DNA from: an uncultured Sutterella sp.
Lineage (GTDB): Bacteria > Pseudomonadota > Gammaproteobacteria > Burkholderiales > Burkholderiaceae_F
Length of the DNA stretch: 64,000 nt
Direction of reading: 5' to 3'
Assembly: GCA_900545275.1 (NCBI GenBank)
Contig: UQYG01000010.1
Coordinates: 1 to 64,000 of the forward strand
Part shown: positions 8,025 through 17,329 of the stretch, piece by piece
Numbering within the stretch: the stretch's first letter is position 1
Layout of the letters: each line of letters opens with the position of its first letter
The notes under the pieces: generated by a model
What the model saw: only the letters and a program-made list of their open reading frames with translations
Told to the model about the DNA's origin: nothing
Databases searched by the model: none
Made by a program: the position numbers and the translations under genes

Positions 8025-9866
8025 GTGACCTCTTCCGACCACTCCTTCGTGTACGACTTCCGCTCGATTCCCGAAATGCTCGAGCACGCCCGCCTGACGT
8101 GGCCCGATCGGGAAGCCTTCCGCCAGTTTGACTACGGCGAGAACGTCTGGGTTTCGACCACCTGGAGTCAGTATCACGCCCGCGTACAGGCCTGGCGCCG
8201 CGCCTTCACCGCGATGGGCCTTAAAAAGGGCGAACGCGTCGCGATGCTCCTTACGAATTCGCTCGACGCCGTCACCTTCGACTCGGCCGCGCTCTCGAAC
8301 GGTCTCGTTCCGGTGCCCCTGCACGCCATCGACACCCCCGGGGCCTGCGCCTACATCCTGAAGGATTCGAACGCGCGCTTTCTCGTCACCACGGCACGCG
8401 CGCGCTGGAACGCGATCGCGGCAGCCGGAACGCCGCTCCCCGATCTGCTGCAGGTGGTGCTCCTCAACGAAACCGAATCGCCCGAATTCGACGGCACGCT
8501 CCCGCGCGTCGACGCCGCCCGCGAGTGGCTTGCCCGCGGCGAGGCCGTGACCGACGGGGAACTCCCCGCCTTCCCGGGCTGGGACGACCTCGCGGGCCTC
8601 ATCTACACCTCGGGCACGACGGGCCGTCCCAAGGGCGTGATGCTCTCGCACGGCAACATCGTCTCGAACGTGCAGCAGATTTCGCGCGTGTGCGACGTGT
8701 GCGAGGACGACGTTTACCTCTCCTACCTCCCCTTCTCGCACACCTTCGAACGTACGGTCGCGCACTATACGGCCATGGCGCACGGGGCGTCGCTTGCGTT
8801 TGCGCGCTCCGTCGCGAACCTCGAGCACGACCTGATCGAAGTGCGTCCGACGCTTCTCTGTTCGGTGCCGCGCGTTTACGAGCGCATCTATCAGAAGATT
8901 CAGACCGAACTCGCCCGCGGCTCCGACCGCGACCGCTACCTCACCGAGTGGATGCTCGAAGTGGGTTGGCGCCGATTTGCAAAGAAAAACGACCTTCCCG
9001 TCGAAAGCACGCCGCGCATGTGCCTTGACGACGAAGTGCATCCGATTCTCGACCGCGAGGTCGCCCGCAAGATCCGCAAGATGTTCGGCGGCCGTCTGCG
9101 CGCCACCTTTGCGGGCGGCGCGTCTTTGAACTACACCGTCGCGAAGTTCTTCAGCGCCATGGGCCTCAACATTCAGCAGGTGTACGGTCTCACGGAAACG
9201 AGCCCGATCCTCTCGTGGTCGACCCCGGAAGGCAACCATCCCGACACGGTGGGTCTGCCCGCTCCGGGCACCGAGGCGCGCCTCGGCGAAAACGACGAAC
9301 TCCAGGTGAAGGGTCCGCAGGTGATGCAGGGCTACTGGAACCGCCCGGAAGACACCAAGGCCGCCTTCACCGAAGACGGTTGGTTCCGCACGGGCGACCA
9401 GGCCGACCTCTCCGACGGCGGACGCGTGCGCATCAAGGGCCGCATCAAGGAAATCATCGTGACCTCGACGGGCGAAAAGATCGCGCCGGTGGACGTGGAA
9501 TTCGCCATGCAGGGGGACCGCCTCTTCGAGCAGGCGCTCGTGATCGGGGAAAAGCGCCCCTTCGTCGCCGCGCTTGTCGTCGTGAACGACGCCGAATGGC
9601 ACGACCTCTGCGCGGGCCTGCAGCTCGATCCGGAGGATCCGGCGACGCTCGTCTCGCGCGACGCGCAACGCGCGGTCATCCGCCGCATCCGCGCCGCGAC
9701 GAAGAGCTTCCCGCAGTACGGCGTTCCGCGCGCCGTCGGGATTCTTCGCACGCCCTGGACGGTCGAAAACGAGCTTCTTACCTCCACAATGAAGCTCAAG
9801 CGCCGCTCCATCTGCGAACGCTTCTCGACGCTGATCGACCAGATGTACGCCGAGATCAACGCGTAA
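8025..9866 (+). CDS. Long-chain acyl-CoA synthetase (AMP-forming), second of a tandem pair
   Basis: This 613-residue enzyme is of the same family as the preceding gene. It carries YTSGTTGRPKGVML, the YGLTETSP motif, DGWFRTGDQADL and GRIKEIIVTSTGEKIAP, which are the core signatures of AMP-forming acyl-CoA synthetases. The GTG start at 8025 follows a strong GGGGGA Shine-Dalgarno sequence, which decides it. A terminator separates it from the first paralogue and another follows it, so it is probably transcribed on its own. The two proteins align over their whole length but have clearly diverged. Different chain-length or substrate preference is a reasonable inference. Confidence 0.92.
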   Translation: MTSSDHSFVYDFRSIPEMLEHARLTWPDREAFRQFDYGENVWVSTTWSQYHARVQAWRRAFTAMGLKKGERVAMLLTNSLDAVTFDSAALSNGLVPVPLHAIDTPGACAYILKDSNARFLVTTARARWNAIAAAGTPLPDLLQVVLLNETESPEFDGTLPRVDAAREWLARGEAVTDGELPAFPGWDDLAGLIYTSGTTGRPKGVMLSHGNIVSNVQQISRVCDVCEDDVYLSYLPFSHTFERTVAHYTAMAHGASLAFARSVANLEHDLIEVRPTLLCSVPRVYERIYQKIQTELARGSDRDRYLTEWMLEVGWRRFAKKNDLPVESTPRMCLDDEVHPILDREVARKIRKMFGGRLRATFAGGASLNYTVAKFFSAMGLNIQQVYGLTETSPILSWSTPEGNHPDTVGLPAPGTEARLGENDELQVKGPQVMQGYWNRPEDTKAAFTEDGWFRTGDQADLSDGGRVRIKGRIKEIIVTSTGEKIAPVDVEFAMQGDRLFEQALVIGEKRPFVAALVVVNDAEWHDLCAGLQLDPEDPATLVSRDAQRAVIRRIRAATKSFPQYGVPRAVGILRTPWTVENELLTSTMKLKRRSICERFSTLIDQMYAEINA

Positions 9867-9883
9867 GGTTTCAATCCTCCCAC

Positions 9884-9915
9884 AAGGGGCTCCGACGGTT
9901 CGGAGCCCCTTTTTT
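9884..9915 (+). terminator. Rho-independent terminator after the second acyl-CoA synthetase
   Basis: Perfect 12-bp arms (AAGGGGCTCCGA and TCGGAGCCCCTT) surround a CGGT loop and run into a T tract. The AAGG side would also serve weakly on the other strand. Confidence 0.92.
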
Positions 9916-10011
9916 CATTCCAGCACAATGGGTTATGGACATTTAGAGTTATCGTCGCGAAAAAATCTCGAAAAAATATTCGTTTTTCCCCACACTTCTC
10001 GGGAAAATGCT

Positions 10012-10164
10012 TATACTGCGTTCGCAAACCAGTCCCGCGCCCTCCCGACGCATCGATTTCGCTCCTTACGCGGCTTGAGATCTGCGGCGGCTTTCCAAGG
10101 GCCTCTTCGGGATTCTCGGGGTTTGCAGTAAATGCGCGCTAGCCCGATGGTCGGCGCGTTTTTT
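10012..10164 (+). ncRNA. Candidate small structured RNA or guaB leader RNA ending in an intrinsic terminator
   Basis: A TATACT -10-like box lies at 10012-10017. About 7 nt downstream begins GCAAACC (10024-10030), which pairs with GGTTTGC (10120-10126). Inside lie further pairings, CCG with CGG and CCCGA with TCGGG, giving a rod-like fold. A terminator hairpin at 10135-10158 followed by TTTTTT ends the unit, predicting an RNA of about 140 nt. The rod shape and the 5' words resemble 6S RNA, but I cannot confirm family membership. It could instead be the first half of a guaB attenuation leader. Upstream and downstream terminators make an independent short transcript plausible. Confidence 0.4.
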
Positions 10165-10199
10165 GCTACCTGCACGCCCCTCTGAATCAAATAAGACTG

Positions 10200-10231
10200 C
10201 GGACGGCTTCGCCGTTTGCCGATTTTTTTTT
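10200..10231 (+). terminator. Terminator-like hairpin just upstream of the guaB ribosome binding site
   Basis: CGGACGGC and GCCGTTTG pair (with G-U pairs) around a TTC loop at 10200-10218. CCGA and nine T residues ending at 10231 follow. The guaB Shine-Dalgarno sequence begins about 7 nt later. A terminator in this position normally acts as an attenuator controlled by an alternative upstream fold. No antiterminator partner was found by eye. Confidence 0.5.
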
Positions 10232-10247
10232 GTTCTCAGAGGTAGTT

Positions 10248-11714
10248 ATGCGTCTTCTTCAGAAAGCCCTCACCTTCGACGACGTTCTGCTCGTCCCCGC
10301 CCACTCGACCGTCCTCCCGCGCGACACCGTCCTCTCCACGAAGATCTCCCGTGGCCTCACGCTCAATATCCCGATGGTTTCCGCCGCCATGGACACGGTG
10401 ACGGAAGCGAACCTCGCCATCGCGCTCGCTCAGGAAGGCGGCATCGGCTTCATCCACAAGAACCTCTCGGCCGACCTGCAGGCCGCTGAAGTCGCCAAGG
10501 TGAAGCGCCATGAAGCGGGCGTCGTCGCCGAACCGATCACGATCGGGCCCGACATGCTCGTGGGCGACGTCATCCGCCTCGCCCGCGAACACCGTATTTC
10601 GGGCCTTCCCGTCGTCGACGGCAAGAAGGTCCTCGGCATGGTCACGAACCGCGACCTCCGCTTTGAAACCCGCATGTCGATTCCGGTGCGTGAAGTCATG
10701 ACGCCGCGCGAACGCCTCGTCACGGTCCGCGAAGGGGCCTCGCTTGAAGAAGCCAAGACCCTCATGCATCAGCACCGTCTCGAACGCGTCCTCGTCGTCG
10801 ACGCCGACTTCAACCTCGCCGGCCTCATGACGGTAAAGGACATCACCAAGGCCACCGACCACCCGTTCGCCGCCAAGGACGCCCAAGGGAAGCTCCTCGT
10901 CGGTGCGGCCGTCGGCGTGGGTGCCGGCACCGAAGAACGCATTGAAAAGCTCGTCGACGCCGGCGTTGACGTCATCGTGGTCGACACCGCCCACGGTCAC
11001 TCCGAAGGCGTTTTGAACCGCGTCAAATGGGTCAAGGAACACTACCCCAACCTCCAGGTGATCGGCGGCAACATCGCCACCGCCGCCGCCGCTCTCGCCC
11101 TCGTTGATCACGGCGCCGACGGCGTCAAGGTCGGCATCGGCCCGGGCTCCATCTGCACGACCCGCATCGTTGCCGGTGTCGGCGTTCCGCAGATCTCGGC
11201 CGTCTCCAACGTCGCCAAGGCCCTCGAAGGCACGGGCGTTCCCCTGATCGCCGACGGCGGCATCCGCTTCTCGGGCGACATCGCCAAGGCCATCGCCGCG
11301 GGCGCCAACGCCGTCATGATGGGCGGCATGTTCGCCGGCACCGAAGAAGCCCCGGGTGAAGTCATCCTCTATCAGGGCCGCTCCTACAAGTCCTACCGCG
11401 GCATGGGCAGTCTCGGCGCCATGGGCAAGGGCTCGGCCGACCGCTACTTCCAGGACAACAACCAGGGCAATCTCGACAAGCTCGTTCCGGAAGGCATCGA
11501 AGGCATGGTTCCCTTCAAGGGTTCCGTCTCCTCGATCATCTATCAGATGCTCGGCGGTCTTCGCAGTTCCATGGGCTACTGCGGCTGCCGCACGATCGAC
11601 GAAATGCGCACCCGCGCCGAATTCGTCGAAATCACCGCTGCCGGCATGCGTGAATCGCACGTCCACGACGTGAAGATCACGAAGGAAGCCCCGAACTATC
11701 GTCAGGAACACTGA
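10248..11714 (+). CDS. guaB: Inosine-5'-monophosphate dehydrogenase
   Basis: This 488-residue enzyme would oxidise IMP to XMP with NAD+, the first committed step of GMP synthesis. The barrel starts [14 protein letters not shown]. Tandem CBS domains occupy about residues 90-205. The catalytic loop [15 protein letters not shown] carries the active Cys near residue 304, and the [11 protein letters not shown] segment lies near the C-terminus. The ATG at 10248 follows AGAGGT and begins the conserved [12 protein letters not shown]; an upstream in-frame start at 10230 lies inside the T tract and is unlikely. guaA follows in the same direction after a terminator, so both steps from IMP to GMP sit together. 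Two terminator-like hairpins in the leader suggest regulated transcription. Confidence 0.96.
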   Translation: MRLLQKALTFDDVLLVPAHSTVLPRDTVLSTKISRGLTLNIPMVSAAMDTVTEANLAIALAQEGGIGFIHKNLSADLQAAEVAKVKRHEAGVVAEPITIGPDMLVGDVIRLAREHRISGLPVVDGKKVLGMVTNRDLRFETRMSIPVREVMTPRERLVTVREGASLEEAKTLMHQHRLERVLVVDADFNLAGLMTVKDITKATDHPFAAKDAQGKLLVGAAVGVGAGTEERIEKLVDAGVDVIVVDTAHGHSEGVLNRVKWVKEHYPNLQVIGGNIATAAAALALVDHGADGVKVGIGPGSICTTRIVAGVGVPQISAVSNVAKALEGTGVPLIADGGIRFSGDIAKAIAAGANAVMMGGMFAGTEEAPGEVILYQGRSYKSYRGMGSLGAMGKGSADRYFQDNNQGNLDKLVPEGIEGMVPFKGSVSSIIYQMLGGLRSSMGYCGCRTIDEMRTRAEFVEITAAGMRESHVHDVKITKEAPNYRQEH

Positions 11715-11755
11715 TCGAACGGACCGATCCGTACCGGATCGCCGGCTTTCTTCCG

Positions 11756-11793
11756 AGCGGATCGGTCCTTCTGGACCGGTCCGCTTCGTTTTT
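11756..11793 (+). terminator. Rho-independent terminator after guaB
   Basis: AGCGGATCGGTCC (11756-11768) pairs with GGACCGGTCCGCT (11773-11785) around a TTCT loop, followed by TCG and five T residues. The upstream copy GGACCGATCCG at 11721-11731 can pair with the same left arm and offers an alternative fold. Confidence 0.85.
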
Positions 11794-11919
11794 CTCCCCC
11801 GTGAATCCCCTAGAGAGGCGCGGTTTCTGCTAAAGTCTCCCCTGTCTCAAATTCGGCCGATTCACGTTGCACGATCGGCTCGGCCACCGATTTTTTCCAT
11901 TCTTAGGTCAAACGCATCC

Positions 11920-13485
11920 ATGTCTCACGACCGCATTCTCATTCTCGACTTCGGCAGCCAGGTGACGCAGCTCATCGCCCGCCGCGTGCGCGAAGCCCAC
12001 GTCTACTGCGAAGTTCATCCCAACGACGTCTCCGCCGACTTCATCCGCTCGTTCAACCCCAAGGGCATCATCCTCTCGGGTTCGCACATGAGCGCCTATG
12101 AAGAATCGAACGACCAGGCGAGCGAAGCCGTCTTCTCCGCGGGCGTTCCTGTCCTCGGCATCTGCTACGGCATGCAGACGATGGCCCAACAGCTCGGCGG
12201 CAAGGTCGAGTCGGGCGCCAAGCGCGAATTCGGCTACGCCGAAGTGCGCGCGCACAACCACACCCGCCTTCTCGAAGGCATCGAAGACTTCAAGAGCGAA
12301 GACGGCCACGGCATGCTCAAGGTCTGGATGAGTCACGGCGACAAGGTCACCGAACTGCCCCCGGGCTTCAAGGTCATGTGCTCGACGCCGTCGTGCCCGA
12401 TCGCCGGCATGTGCGACGAAGAACGCGGCTTCTACGCCCTGCAGTTCCACCCCGAAGTCACCCACACCGTCAAGGGCCGCGCCATGCTCGAGCGCTTCGT
12501 CCTCGACATCTGCGGCTGCAACCCCGACTGGATCATGGGCGATTATGTCGCCGAGGCCATCGCCAAGATCCGCGATCAAGTGGGCGATGAGGAAGTCATT
12601 CTCGGCCTCTCCGGCGGCGTCGACAGCTCGGTCGCCGCGGCCCTCATCCACCGCGCCATCGGCAAGCAACTCACCTGCGTCTTCGTCGACAACGGTCTTC
12701 TTCGCAAGAACGAACGCGAACAGGTCCGCGAGACCTTCGAAAAGAACATGGGCTTGAAGCTCGTCGTCGTCGACGCAGTGGACCGCTTCATGAACGCGCT
12801 CGCGGGCGTTACCGATCCCGAACAGAAGCGCAAGATCATCGGCCGCGAATTCGTGGAAATCTTCCAGGAAGAAGCCTCCAAGCTCACGCAGGCCAAGTGG
12901 CTCGCCCAGGGCACGATCTACCCGGACGTCATCGAATCCGCCGGCGCCAAGACGAAGAAGGCCAAGACCATCAAGTCGCACCACAACGTGGGCGGCCTTC
13001 CCGACACGCTTCACCTGAAGCTTCTCGAACCGCTGCGCGACCTCTTCAAGGACGAAGTCCGCGAACTCGGCGTCGAACTCGGTCTCCCGGCCGAAATGGT
13101 CTATCGTCATCCCTTCCCGGGCCCGGGTCTCGGCGTTCGCATCCTCGGCGAAGTCAAGCGCGAATACGCCGACCTTCTGCGCGAAGCGGACGCGATCTTC
13201 ATCGAAGAACTCCGCAACGCCGGCCTCTACGACAAGGTGAGCCAGGCCTTCGTGGTCTTCCTTCCGGTGAAGTCCGTGGGCGTCATGGGCGACGGCCGCA
13301 CCTACGAATGGGTCGTCAGCCTGCGCTCCGTCGAAACGTCCGACTTCATGACGGCGCACTGGAGCCATCTCCCGTACGACCTCCTCGGCAAGGTTTCGAA
13401 CCGCATCATCAACGAAGTGCGCGGCATCAACCGTGTCGTCTACGACGTCTCCGGCAAGCCCCCCGCCACGATCGAGTGGGAATGA
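11920..13485 (+). CDS. guaA: GMP synthase (glutamine-hydrolysing)
   Basis: This 521-residue enzyme would convert XMP, ATP and glutamine to GMP. The N-terminal class I glutamine amidotransferase domain contains the nucleophile motif LGICYGMQ and the [11 protein letters not shown]is/Glu segment. The ATP-pyrophosphatase domain starts with the P-loop [12 protein letters not shown] near residue 230. The C-terminal dimerisation domain carries the [11 protein letters not shown] motif and ends with KPPATIEWE, as in the family. The length matches the E. coli enzyme (525). It lies 205 bp downstream of guaB, with a terminator between, so it probably has its own promoter. Confidence 0.97.
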   Translation: MSHDRILILDFGSQVTQLIARRVREAHVYCEVHPNDVSADFIRSFNPKGIILSGSHMSAYEESNDQASEAVFSAGVPVLGICYGMQTMAQQLGGKVESGAKREFGYAEVRAHNHTRLLEGIEDFKSEDGHGMLKVWMSHGDKVTELPPGFKVMCSTPSCPIAGMCDEERGFYALQFHPEVTHTVKGRAMLERFVLDICGCNPDWIMGDYVAEAIAKIRDQVGDEEVILGLSGGVDSSVAAALIHRAIGKQLTCVFVDNGLLRKNEREQVRETFEKNMGLKLVVVDAVDRFMNALAGVTDPEQKRKIIGREFVEIFQEEASKLTQAKWLAQGTIYPDVIESAGAKTKKAKTIKSHHNVGGLPDTLHLKLLEPLRDLFKDEVRELGVELGLPAEMVYRHPFPGPGLGVRILGEVKREYADLLREADAIFIEELRNAGLYDKVSQAFVVFLPVKSVGVMGDGRTYEWVVSLRSVETSDFMTAHWSHLPYDLLGKVSNRIINEVRGINRVVYDVSGKPPATIEWE

Positions 13486-13512
13486 TCGGCTGATCCTTTC
13501 CTGATATGAATG

Positions 13513-13552
13513 CCCCCCTGTGAGCTTTGCGCCGCAGGGGGGTATCGTTTTT
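13513..13552 (+). terminator. Rho-independent terminator after guaA
   Basis: CCCCCCTG and CAGGGGGG arms enclose a 14-base loop and are followed by TATCG and a T tract. It starts 27 bp after the guaA stop. Confidence 0.85.
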
Positions 13553-13677
13553 ATTGTCGGATCGCGCTTCGGTTGGTCGACCGAGCGATGTCTTCCGCGT
13601 CTCACAAGATGCCGGCACTCCAAGGCACGGCCTCCGATCGGCTAGACTTCTTGAGCGGATTCTCCTTCGGAATCGTC

Positions 13678-14868
13678 ATGAAAAAGTTCTTCGTCTACCT
13701 TCTCTCGCTCGGACACCTGAGCGTGGACCTGGCACCGGGAGCCCTCCCTGCGGTTCTGCCCTTTCTCGTCCTTCACAACGGACTCTCCTACACGGAAGTG
13801 GCGGGCCTCATGTTTGCATCCTCGTGTCTCTCCTCCTTCGTGCAGCCGATCTTCGGATTCTGGGCCGACAAGAGCACGAAAAACTGGTTTCTCTCGCTCG
13901 GGATTCTGACGAGCGGCATCGGGCTCGGCCTCTCGGGCCTTGCCACGAACTACTGGCTCATCTTTCTCGCCGTTACGGTGATGGGGCTCGGAAGCTCGAT
14001 TTTCCACCCGGTCGCGGCGCAGCTCGTCAACCGCACGTCCGAAAGAAAGGCCACCGGCATGGGGATCTTCTCGGTAGGCGGCAACATCGGTTTCGGAATC
14101 GGACCGCTCGTCGCCGCGGCAGCTTTAACCGCCTGGGGGACGTCGGGCACGGTACTCTTTGCCGTCTGGGGCGTCGCCACCGCCGCACTTCTTCTCTGGG
14201 CCGTCCCGAAAATGCTCAAGAATCTTCCTTCCGTCGCGATCAAGAAGCACTCGAACGCGAAGGACGCAGCGCACGCCGAAGCGGAAGGCGAAAACGACTG
14301 GTCGGGCTTTGCACGACTTTCGCTCGTCATTCTTTTTCGAAGCGTCGCCGCGACGAGCATCCTCTCTTTCATTCCGCTCTTTTGCATCCACAAATTCGGA
14401 ATCAGCGAAGCCTTCTCGAGCACACTTCTTACGTTCCTCTCGCTTTGCGGCGCCTTCATGACGCTCGCGGGCGGATGGCTCACCGACCGCTTCGGGCTCC
14501 TTCGCGCCTGCAAGCTCGGCTATCTTCTCATGGCGCCCGCCTTCGCGCTCATTTACTTTGCTCCGTCCGTCTGGTGGATCTTTCCGCTTCTCGCCGTCGT
14601 GAGCTTTACGCTCAACGGCACCTACGCCGCCTTCGTCGTTCTCGGGCAGTCCTACCTCGCCAAGAACGTGGGCTTCGCCTCGGGCGTCACGATGGGACTC
14701 TCGACGAGCCTCGGCGGGATCTTCACGCCGATCCTCGGAATCGTGGCCGACACCTACGGAATCGAGAGCGTCATGGTCGCGATGATCGTGATCGGCGCGC
14801 TCTGCGCCCTGAGTTCCTTCCTTCTCACCGAACCCGAGGGCCGCAGGACGCAGGAAGCCGCAGCCTGA
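13678..14868 (+). CDS. MFS efflux transporter, fosmidomycin-resistance (Fsr) type
   Basis: This 396-residue inner-membrane protein has about twelve hydrophobic segments and the Fsr-like opening GHLSVDLAPGALPAVLPF. The half-domain signature GFWADKSTKN corresponds to the MFS loop 2-3 motif. SSIFHPVAAQLVN and GMGIFSVGGNIGFGIGPL match Fsr relatives. A charged central loop lies at about residues 185-210. The ATG at 13678 starts directly at the first hydrophobic segment; the open frame extends upstream into the guaA terminator, so earlier starts are unlikely. The substrate is unknown, and drug or metabolite export is the family expectation. Confidence 0.85.
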   Translation: MKKFFVYLLSLGHLSVDLAPGALPAVLPFLVLHNGLSYTEVAGLMFASSCLSSFVQPIFGFWADKSTKNWFLSLGILTSGIGLGLSGLATNYWLIFLAVTVMGLGSSIFHPVAAQLVNRTSERKATGMGIFSVGGNIGFGIGPLVAAAALTAWGTSGTVLFAVWGVATAALLLWAVPKMLKNLPSVAIKKHSNAKDAAHAEAEGENDWSGFARLSLVILFRSVAATSILSFIPLFCIHKFGISEAFSSTLLTFLSLCGAFMTLAGGWLTDRFGLLRACKLGYLLMAPAFALIYFAPSVWWIFPLLAVVSFTLNGTYAAFVVLGQSYLAKNVGFASGVTMGLSTSLGGIFTPILGIVADTYGIESVMVAMIVIGALCALSSFLLTEPEGRRTQEAAA

Positions 14869-14886
14869 TGCACTACGGAAAAGAGC

Positions 14887-14915
14887 CGCCTGCCCGAAGG
14901 CAGGCGACTCTTTCT
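14887..14915 (+). terminator. Terminator-like hairpin after the MFS gene
   Basis: CGCCTGCC and GGCAGGCG enclose a CGAA tetraloop, followed by ACTCTTTCT. The U tract is short but the stem is strong. Confidence 0.6.
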
Positions 14916-15105
14916 GAGTCGGGAATCCCGCGGACGGACTGTCCGCAGGCAATCGAGGCTTCGTTACTTCACCTTGCGGTTGGCGACGATGTGGTCGACC
15001 GCGATCTTGCCGCCCTCCTTTGCGGATTTTGTGCATAAGGAGAGTATCGCCTTACGAAGAAAAGAAGTCCTCTGGGATTTGTGCGGATGGACAGCGAGGT
15101 TTTGC

Positions 15106-15576
15106 TTATTTCTTCCAATCGGAATAGGGATTCGCAACGAGGCTCGAATTGAAGTAACGGGAATCGCCCGAAACTTCTTCACCGATCCAGTCGGGCTTCT
15201 CGAAAACGGCGTCTTCCGACGGCAGTTCGATTTCAGCGAGAACGAGGCCCGCGTTGACGCCATAGAATTCGTCCACTTCCCAGACGTAGGGGCCGGCGGG
15301 AATGCGGTAGCGCGTTTTCTCGATGATCGGTTTTTCGGCGAGTTCGTCCAACATCGCCTGACAGTCGTCGTAAGGAATCTCGTACTCGAACTCCGTGCGC
15401 GTGACGCCCCGGGTCGGCCCCTTCACGGTGAGAAAAGCTTTTTCGCCCACCGTGCGGATGCGGACGGTTCGCTCCTTTTGACTGTTGAGGTAGCCCTGCC
15501 GATAGGCAACGCCCTCGGCGAGTTCCCGCCAGGCGTCGCCCCTCACCAAAAACTTTCGTTCGATTTCCTTGCCCAC
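15106..15576 (-). CDS. CYTH-domain phosphohydrolase (triphosphate tunnel enzyme)
   Basis: This 156-residue stand-alone CYTH protein carries the family hallmark ExExK near the N-terminus (GKEIERKFLV). Alternating basic strand residues (RIRT, LTVKG, EFEYEIPY) and the late acidic strand VLAEIEL line the tunnel in this family. CYTH enzymes act on triphosphates such as thiamine triphosphate or inorganic tripolyphosphate, or act as CyaB-type cyclases. The substrate cannot be told here. The GTG start at 15576 is preceded by AGAAGGTG at good spacing. It is flanked by non-coding DNA on both sides and looks monocistronic. Confidence 0.88.
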   Translation of the reverse strand: MGKEIERKFLVRGDAWRELAEGVAYRQGYLNSQKERTVRIRTVGEKAFLTVKGPTRGVTRTEFEYEIPYDDCQAMLDELAEKPIIEKTRYRIPAGPYVWEVDEFYGVNAGLVLAEIELPSEDAVFEKPDWIGEEVSGDSRYFNSSLVANPYSDWKK

Positions 15577-15704
15577 GCTTTACACCTTCTCTGTGGATTC
15601 GTCGGTTGTTGGAGAAACGCCGCAGGATGCAACCGGACCGACGCTTCGTCCGAAGGACATTATCGCCAAGGACGCGCGACTCGGGAGAAATCGATCTGAG
15701 CAAA

Positions 15705-15736
15705 GCGGCGCGGTTCCCGAAGGAAGTCCGCGCCGC
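15705..15736 (-). terminator. Hairpin terminator downstream of the flavoprotein gene
   Basis: GCGGCGCGG and CCGCGCCGC arms form a 9-bp GC stem 25 bp after the flavoprotein stop. Read on the minus strand it is followed by TTTGCTC, so the U tract is short. Confidence 0.5.
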
Positions 15737-15760
15737 GCATCGGCAGAACAGAAACCGAGA

Positions 15761-17173
15761 TCACTTCACGGTATCGGCATAGGCCGCCGCGTTCGTGCCG
15801 GCGATGCGTCCGAAGGTGACGATGTCGGTCACGGCGTTGCCGCCGATGCGGTTGCCGCCGTGCACGCCGCCCGTCACTTCACCCGCGGCGAAGAGCCCCT
15901 GAATCACCTTGCCGTCCTTCGTGAGAACGTGAGTTTCGGGGTCGATCGTGACGCCGCCCATCGTGTGATGGATTCCCGGCGTGATCTTGGCCGCGTACCA
16001 CGGTCCCTTGTCGAGCGCGATCACCATTTCGGGACGACCGAAGGCCTTGTCGACGCCCGTCTTGTGGGCTTCCCAATAGGCTTCGAAGGTCTTCTTGACG
16101 TTTTCGACGGGCATGTCGAGCTTCTTGGCGAGGTCTTCGAGCGTGTCGCCCTTGACGGAGTAGCCGTGCTCGTAGTAGCCGCGCGAGAGCTTGTTCGAGT
16201 CGAAGATGCTCTGGTCGTAAACGAGGAAGGCTTCACCGCCCTTTTGCGCGAGCACGTGCTGCGAGACCACGTCGCGCGTCAAAAGCTCGTTGCAGAAGCG
16301 GTTGCCGTCGTGATTGAGCAGAATGCCGCCGCGGGAGCGCATCGATTCGGAAATGAGGTGCCCGTCCTTCTTGACGACGGTCGGATGGATCTGAATCTGT
16401 TCGATGTCGGTAAAGCCCGCGCCGAGCTTCGCCGCGAGTTCGAGGCCCTCGCCCTGGGCGCCGGGATGATTCGTCGTGGAGAAGCCCTTCAGTTCGGGAC
16501 GATACTTCGTCACCATGTCGAGGTTCGCACCGAAGCCGCCCGTCGCGAGCACGACGGCCTTGGCGTCCAGCGTTTCGACGCCCTTGGGCGTCTTCACCTT
16601 GACGGACGAAATCTTTCCGTCCTTCATCCCGATGTCGACGACCTGATTCTGCTTGCGGATGTCGAGTCCGATGGAATCGGCCTTCTTGAGCAGTACGCGC
16701 AGAACTTCGGGACCGACGGGCGAGCCGTCGCAGGGACCGTGACTGCGCGCGACCGACTGACCACCGCCGCGCCCCTTGCGGAAGCAAAAGTCGGCGCCGA
16801 GATCAAGCAGCCATTCCTCGGAATACTTGGCATTTTCCGTAAACACCTTGAGAAGCGCCGGATTGTTGAGGTTGTGACCGCCCTTCATCGTGTCCCGGAA
16901 GAAGATTTCCGGACTGTCGTTCGTAACGCCCGCCGCCAACTGCTGCTTCGTGCCGGCCGCGTTCATCCCGCCCGAAGCAAAATTGGTGTTGCCGCCGAGA
17001 TACGCCTGCTTTTCGAGCACCACGGTCTTGGCGCCCGACTCCTTGGCCATGATGCCCGCCGACAGGCCGGCACCGCCCGAGCCGATGACGACCACGTCAA
17101 AACTCTCGGCCTGAACGCCGAAAGCCAGAGCCGCGATCGCCGCGCCGACGGTAAGCTTCCACTGAAAATCCAT
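15761..17173 (-). CDS. Exported FAD-dependent fumarate-reductase-type flavoprotein (no heme domain)
   Basis: This 470-residue flavoprotein belongs to the flavocytochrome c / urocanate reductase family. The N-terminus MDFQWKLTVGAAIAALAFGVQA looks like a Sec signal peptide. The FAD dinucleotide motif is VVVIGSGGAGLSAG. The active-site region includes RSRGGILLNHDGNRFCNE and HHTMGGV. The end carries LFAAGEVTGGVHGGNRIGGNA. No CxxCH heme motif is present, so electrons must come from a separate redox partner. Periplasmic use of fumarate or a related enoate as electron acceptor is the family expectation. The ATG at 17173 follows a very strong GGGAGGG site. The neighbours give no redox partner. Confidence 0.88.
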   Translation of the reverse strand: MDFQWKLTVGAAIAALAFGVQAESFDVVVIGSGGAGLSAGIMAKESGAKTVVLEKQAYLGGNTNFASGGMNAAGTKQQLAAGVTNDSPEIFFRDTMKGGHNLNNPALLKVFTENAKYSEEWLLDLGADFCFRKGRGGGQSVARSHGPCDGSPVGPEVLRVLLKKADSIGLDIRKQNQVVDIGMKDGKISSVKVKTPKGVETLDAKAVVLATGGFGANLDMVTKYRPELKGFSTTNHPGAQGEGLELAAKLGAGFTDIEQIQIHPTVVKKDGHLISESMRSRGGILLNHDGNRFCNELLTRDVVSQHVLAQKGGEAFLVYDQSIFDSNKLSRGYYEHGYSVKGDTLEDLAKKLDMPVENVKKTFEAYWEAHKTGVDKAFGRPEMVIALDKGPWYAAKITPGIHHTMGGVTIDPETHVLTKDGKVIQGLFAAGEVTGGVHGGNRIGGNAVTDIVTFGRIAGTNAAAYADTVK

Positions 17174-17329
17174 GGTTTCCCTCCCATTTGAATCCGACAA
17201 GGATGGTCCGCACGGTCTGTCTCACGACACGGGGCGGACGACAGGACCAGTGTACGGGTCCAGCCTTTCCGGACTGAATTGGTGGAAACGGAGAGGGAAA
17301 GAAAAACAGTGGGGGCTCCGCCCGAAGAC

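Noticed and set aside
10012..10164. Firm call of 6S RNA (ssrS)
   Set aside because: The rod-like fold and a few shared words are suggestive, but the central bubble and conserved pairs could not be verified by eye; only a candidate structured RNA is reported.
14964..15036. Possible decayed 3' gene end on the minus strand reading KEGGKIAVDHIVANRKVK
   Set aside because: The short stretch has natural-looking codons and composition, but no upstream part or family could be identified, so it is too little to call a pseudogene.
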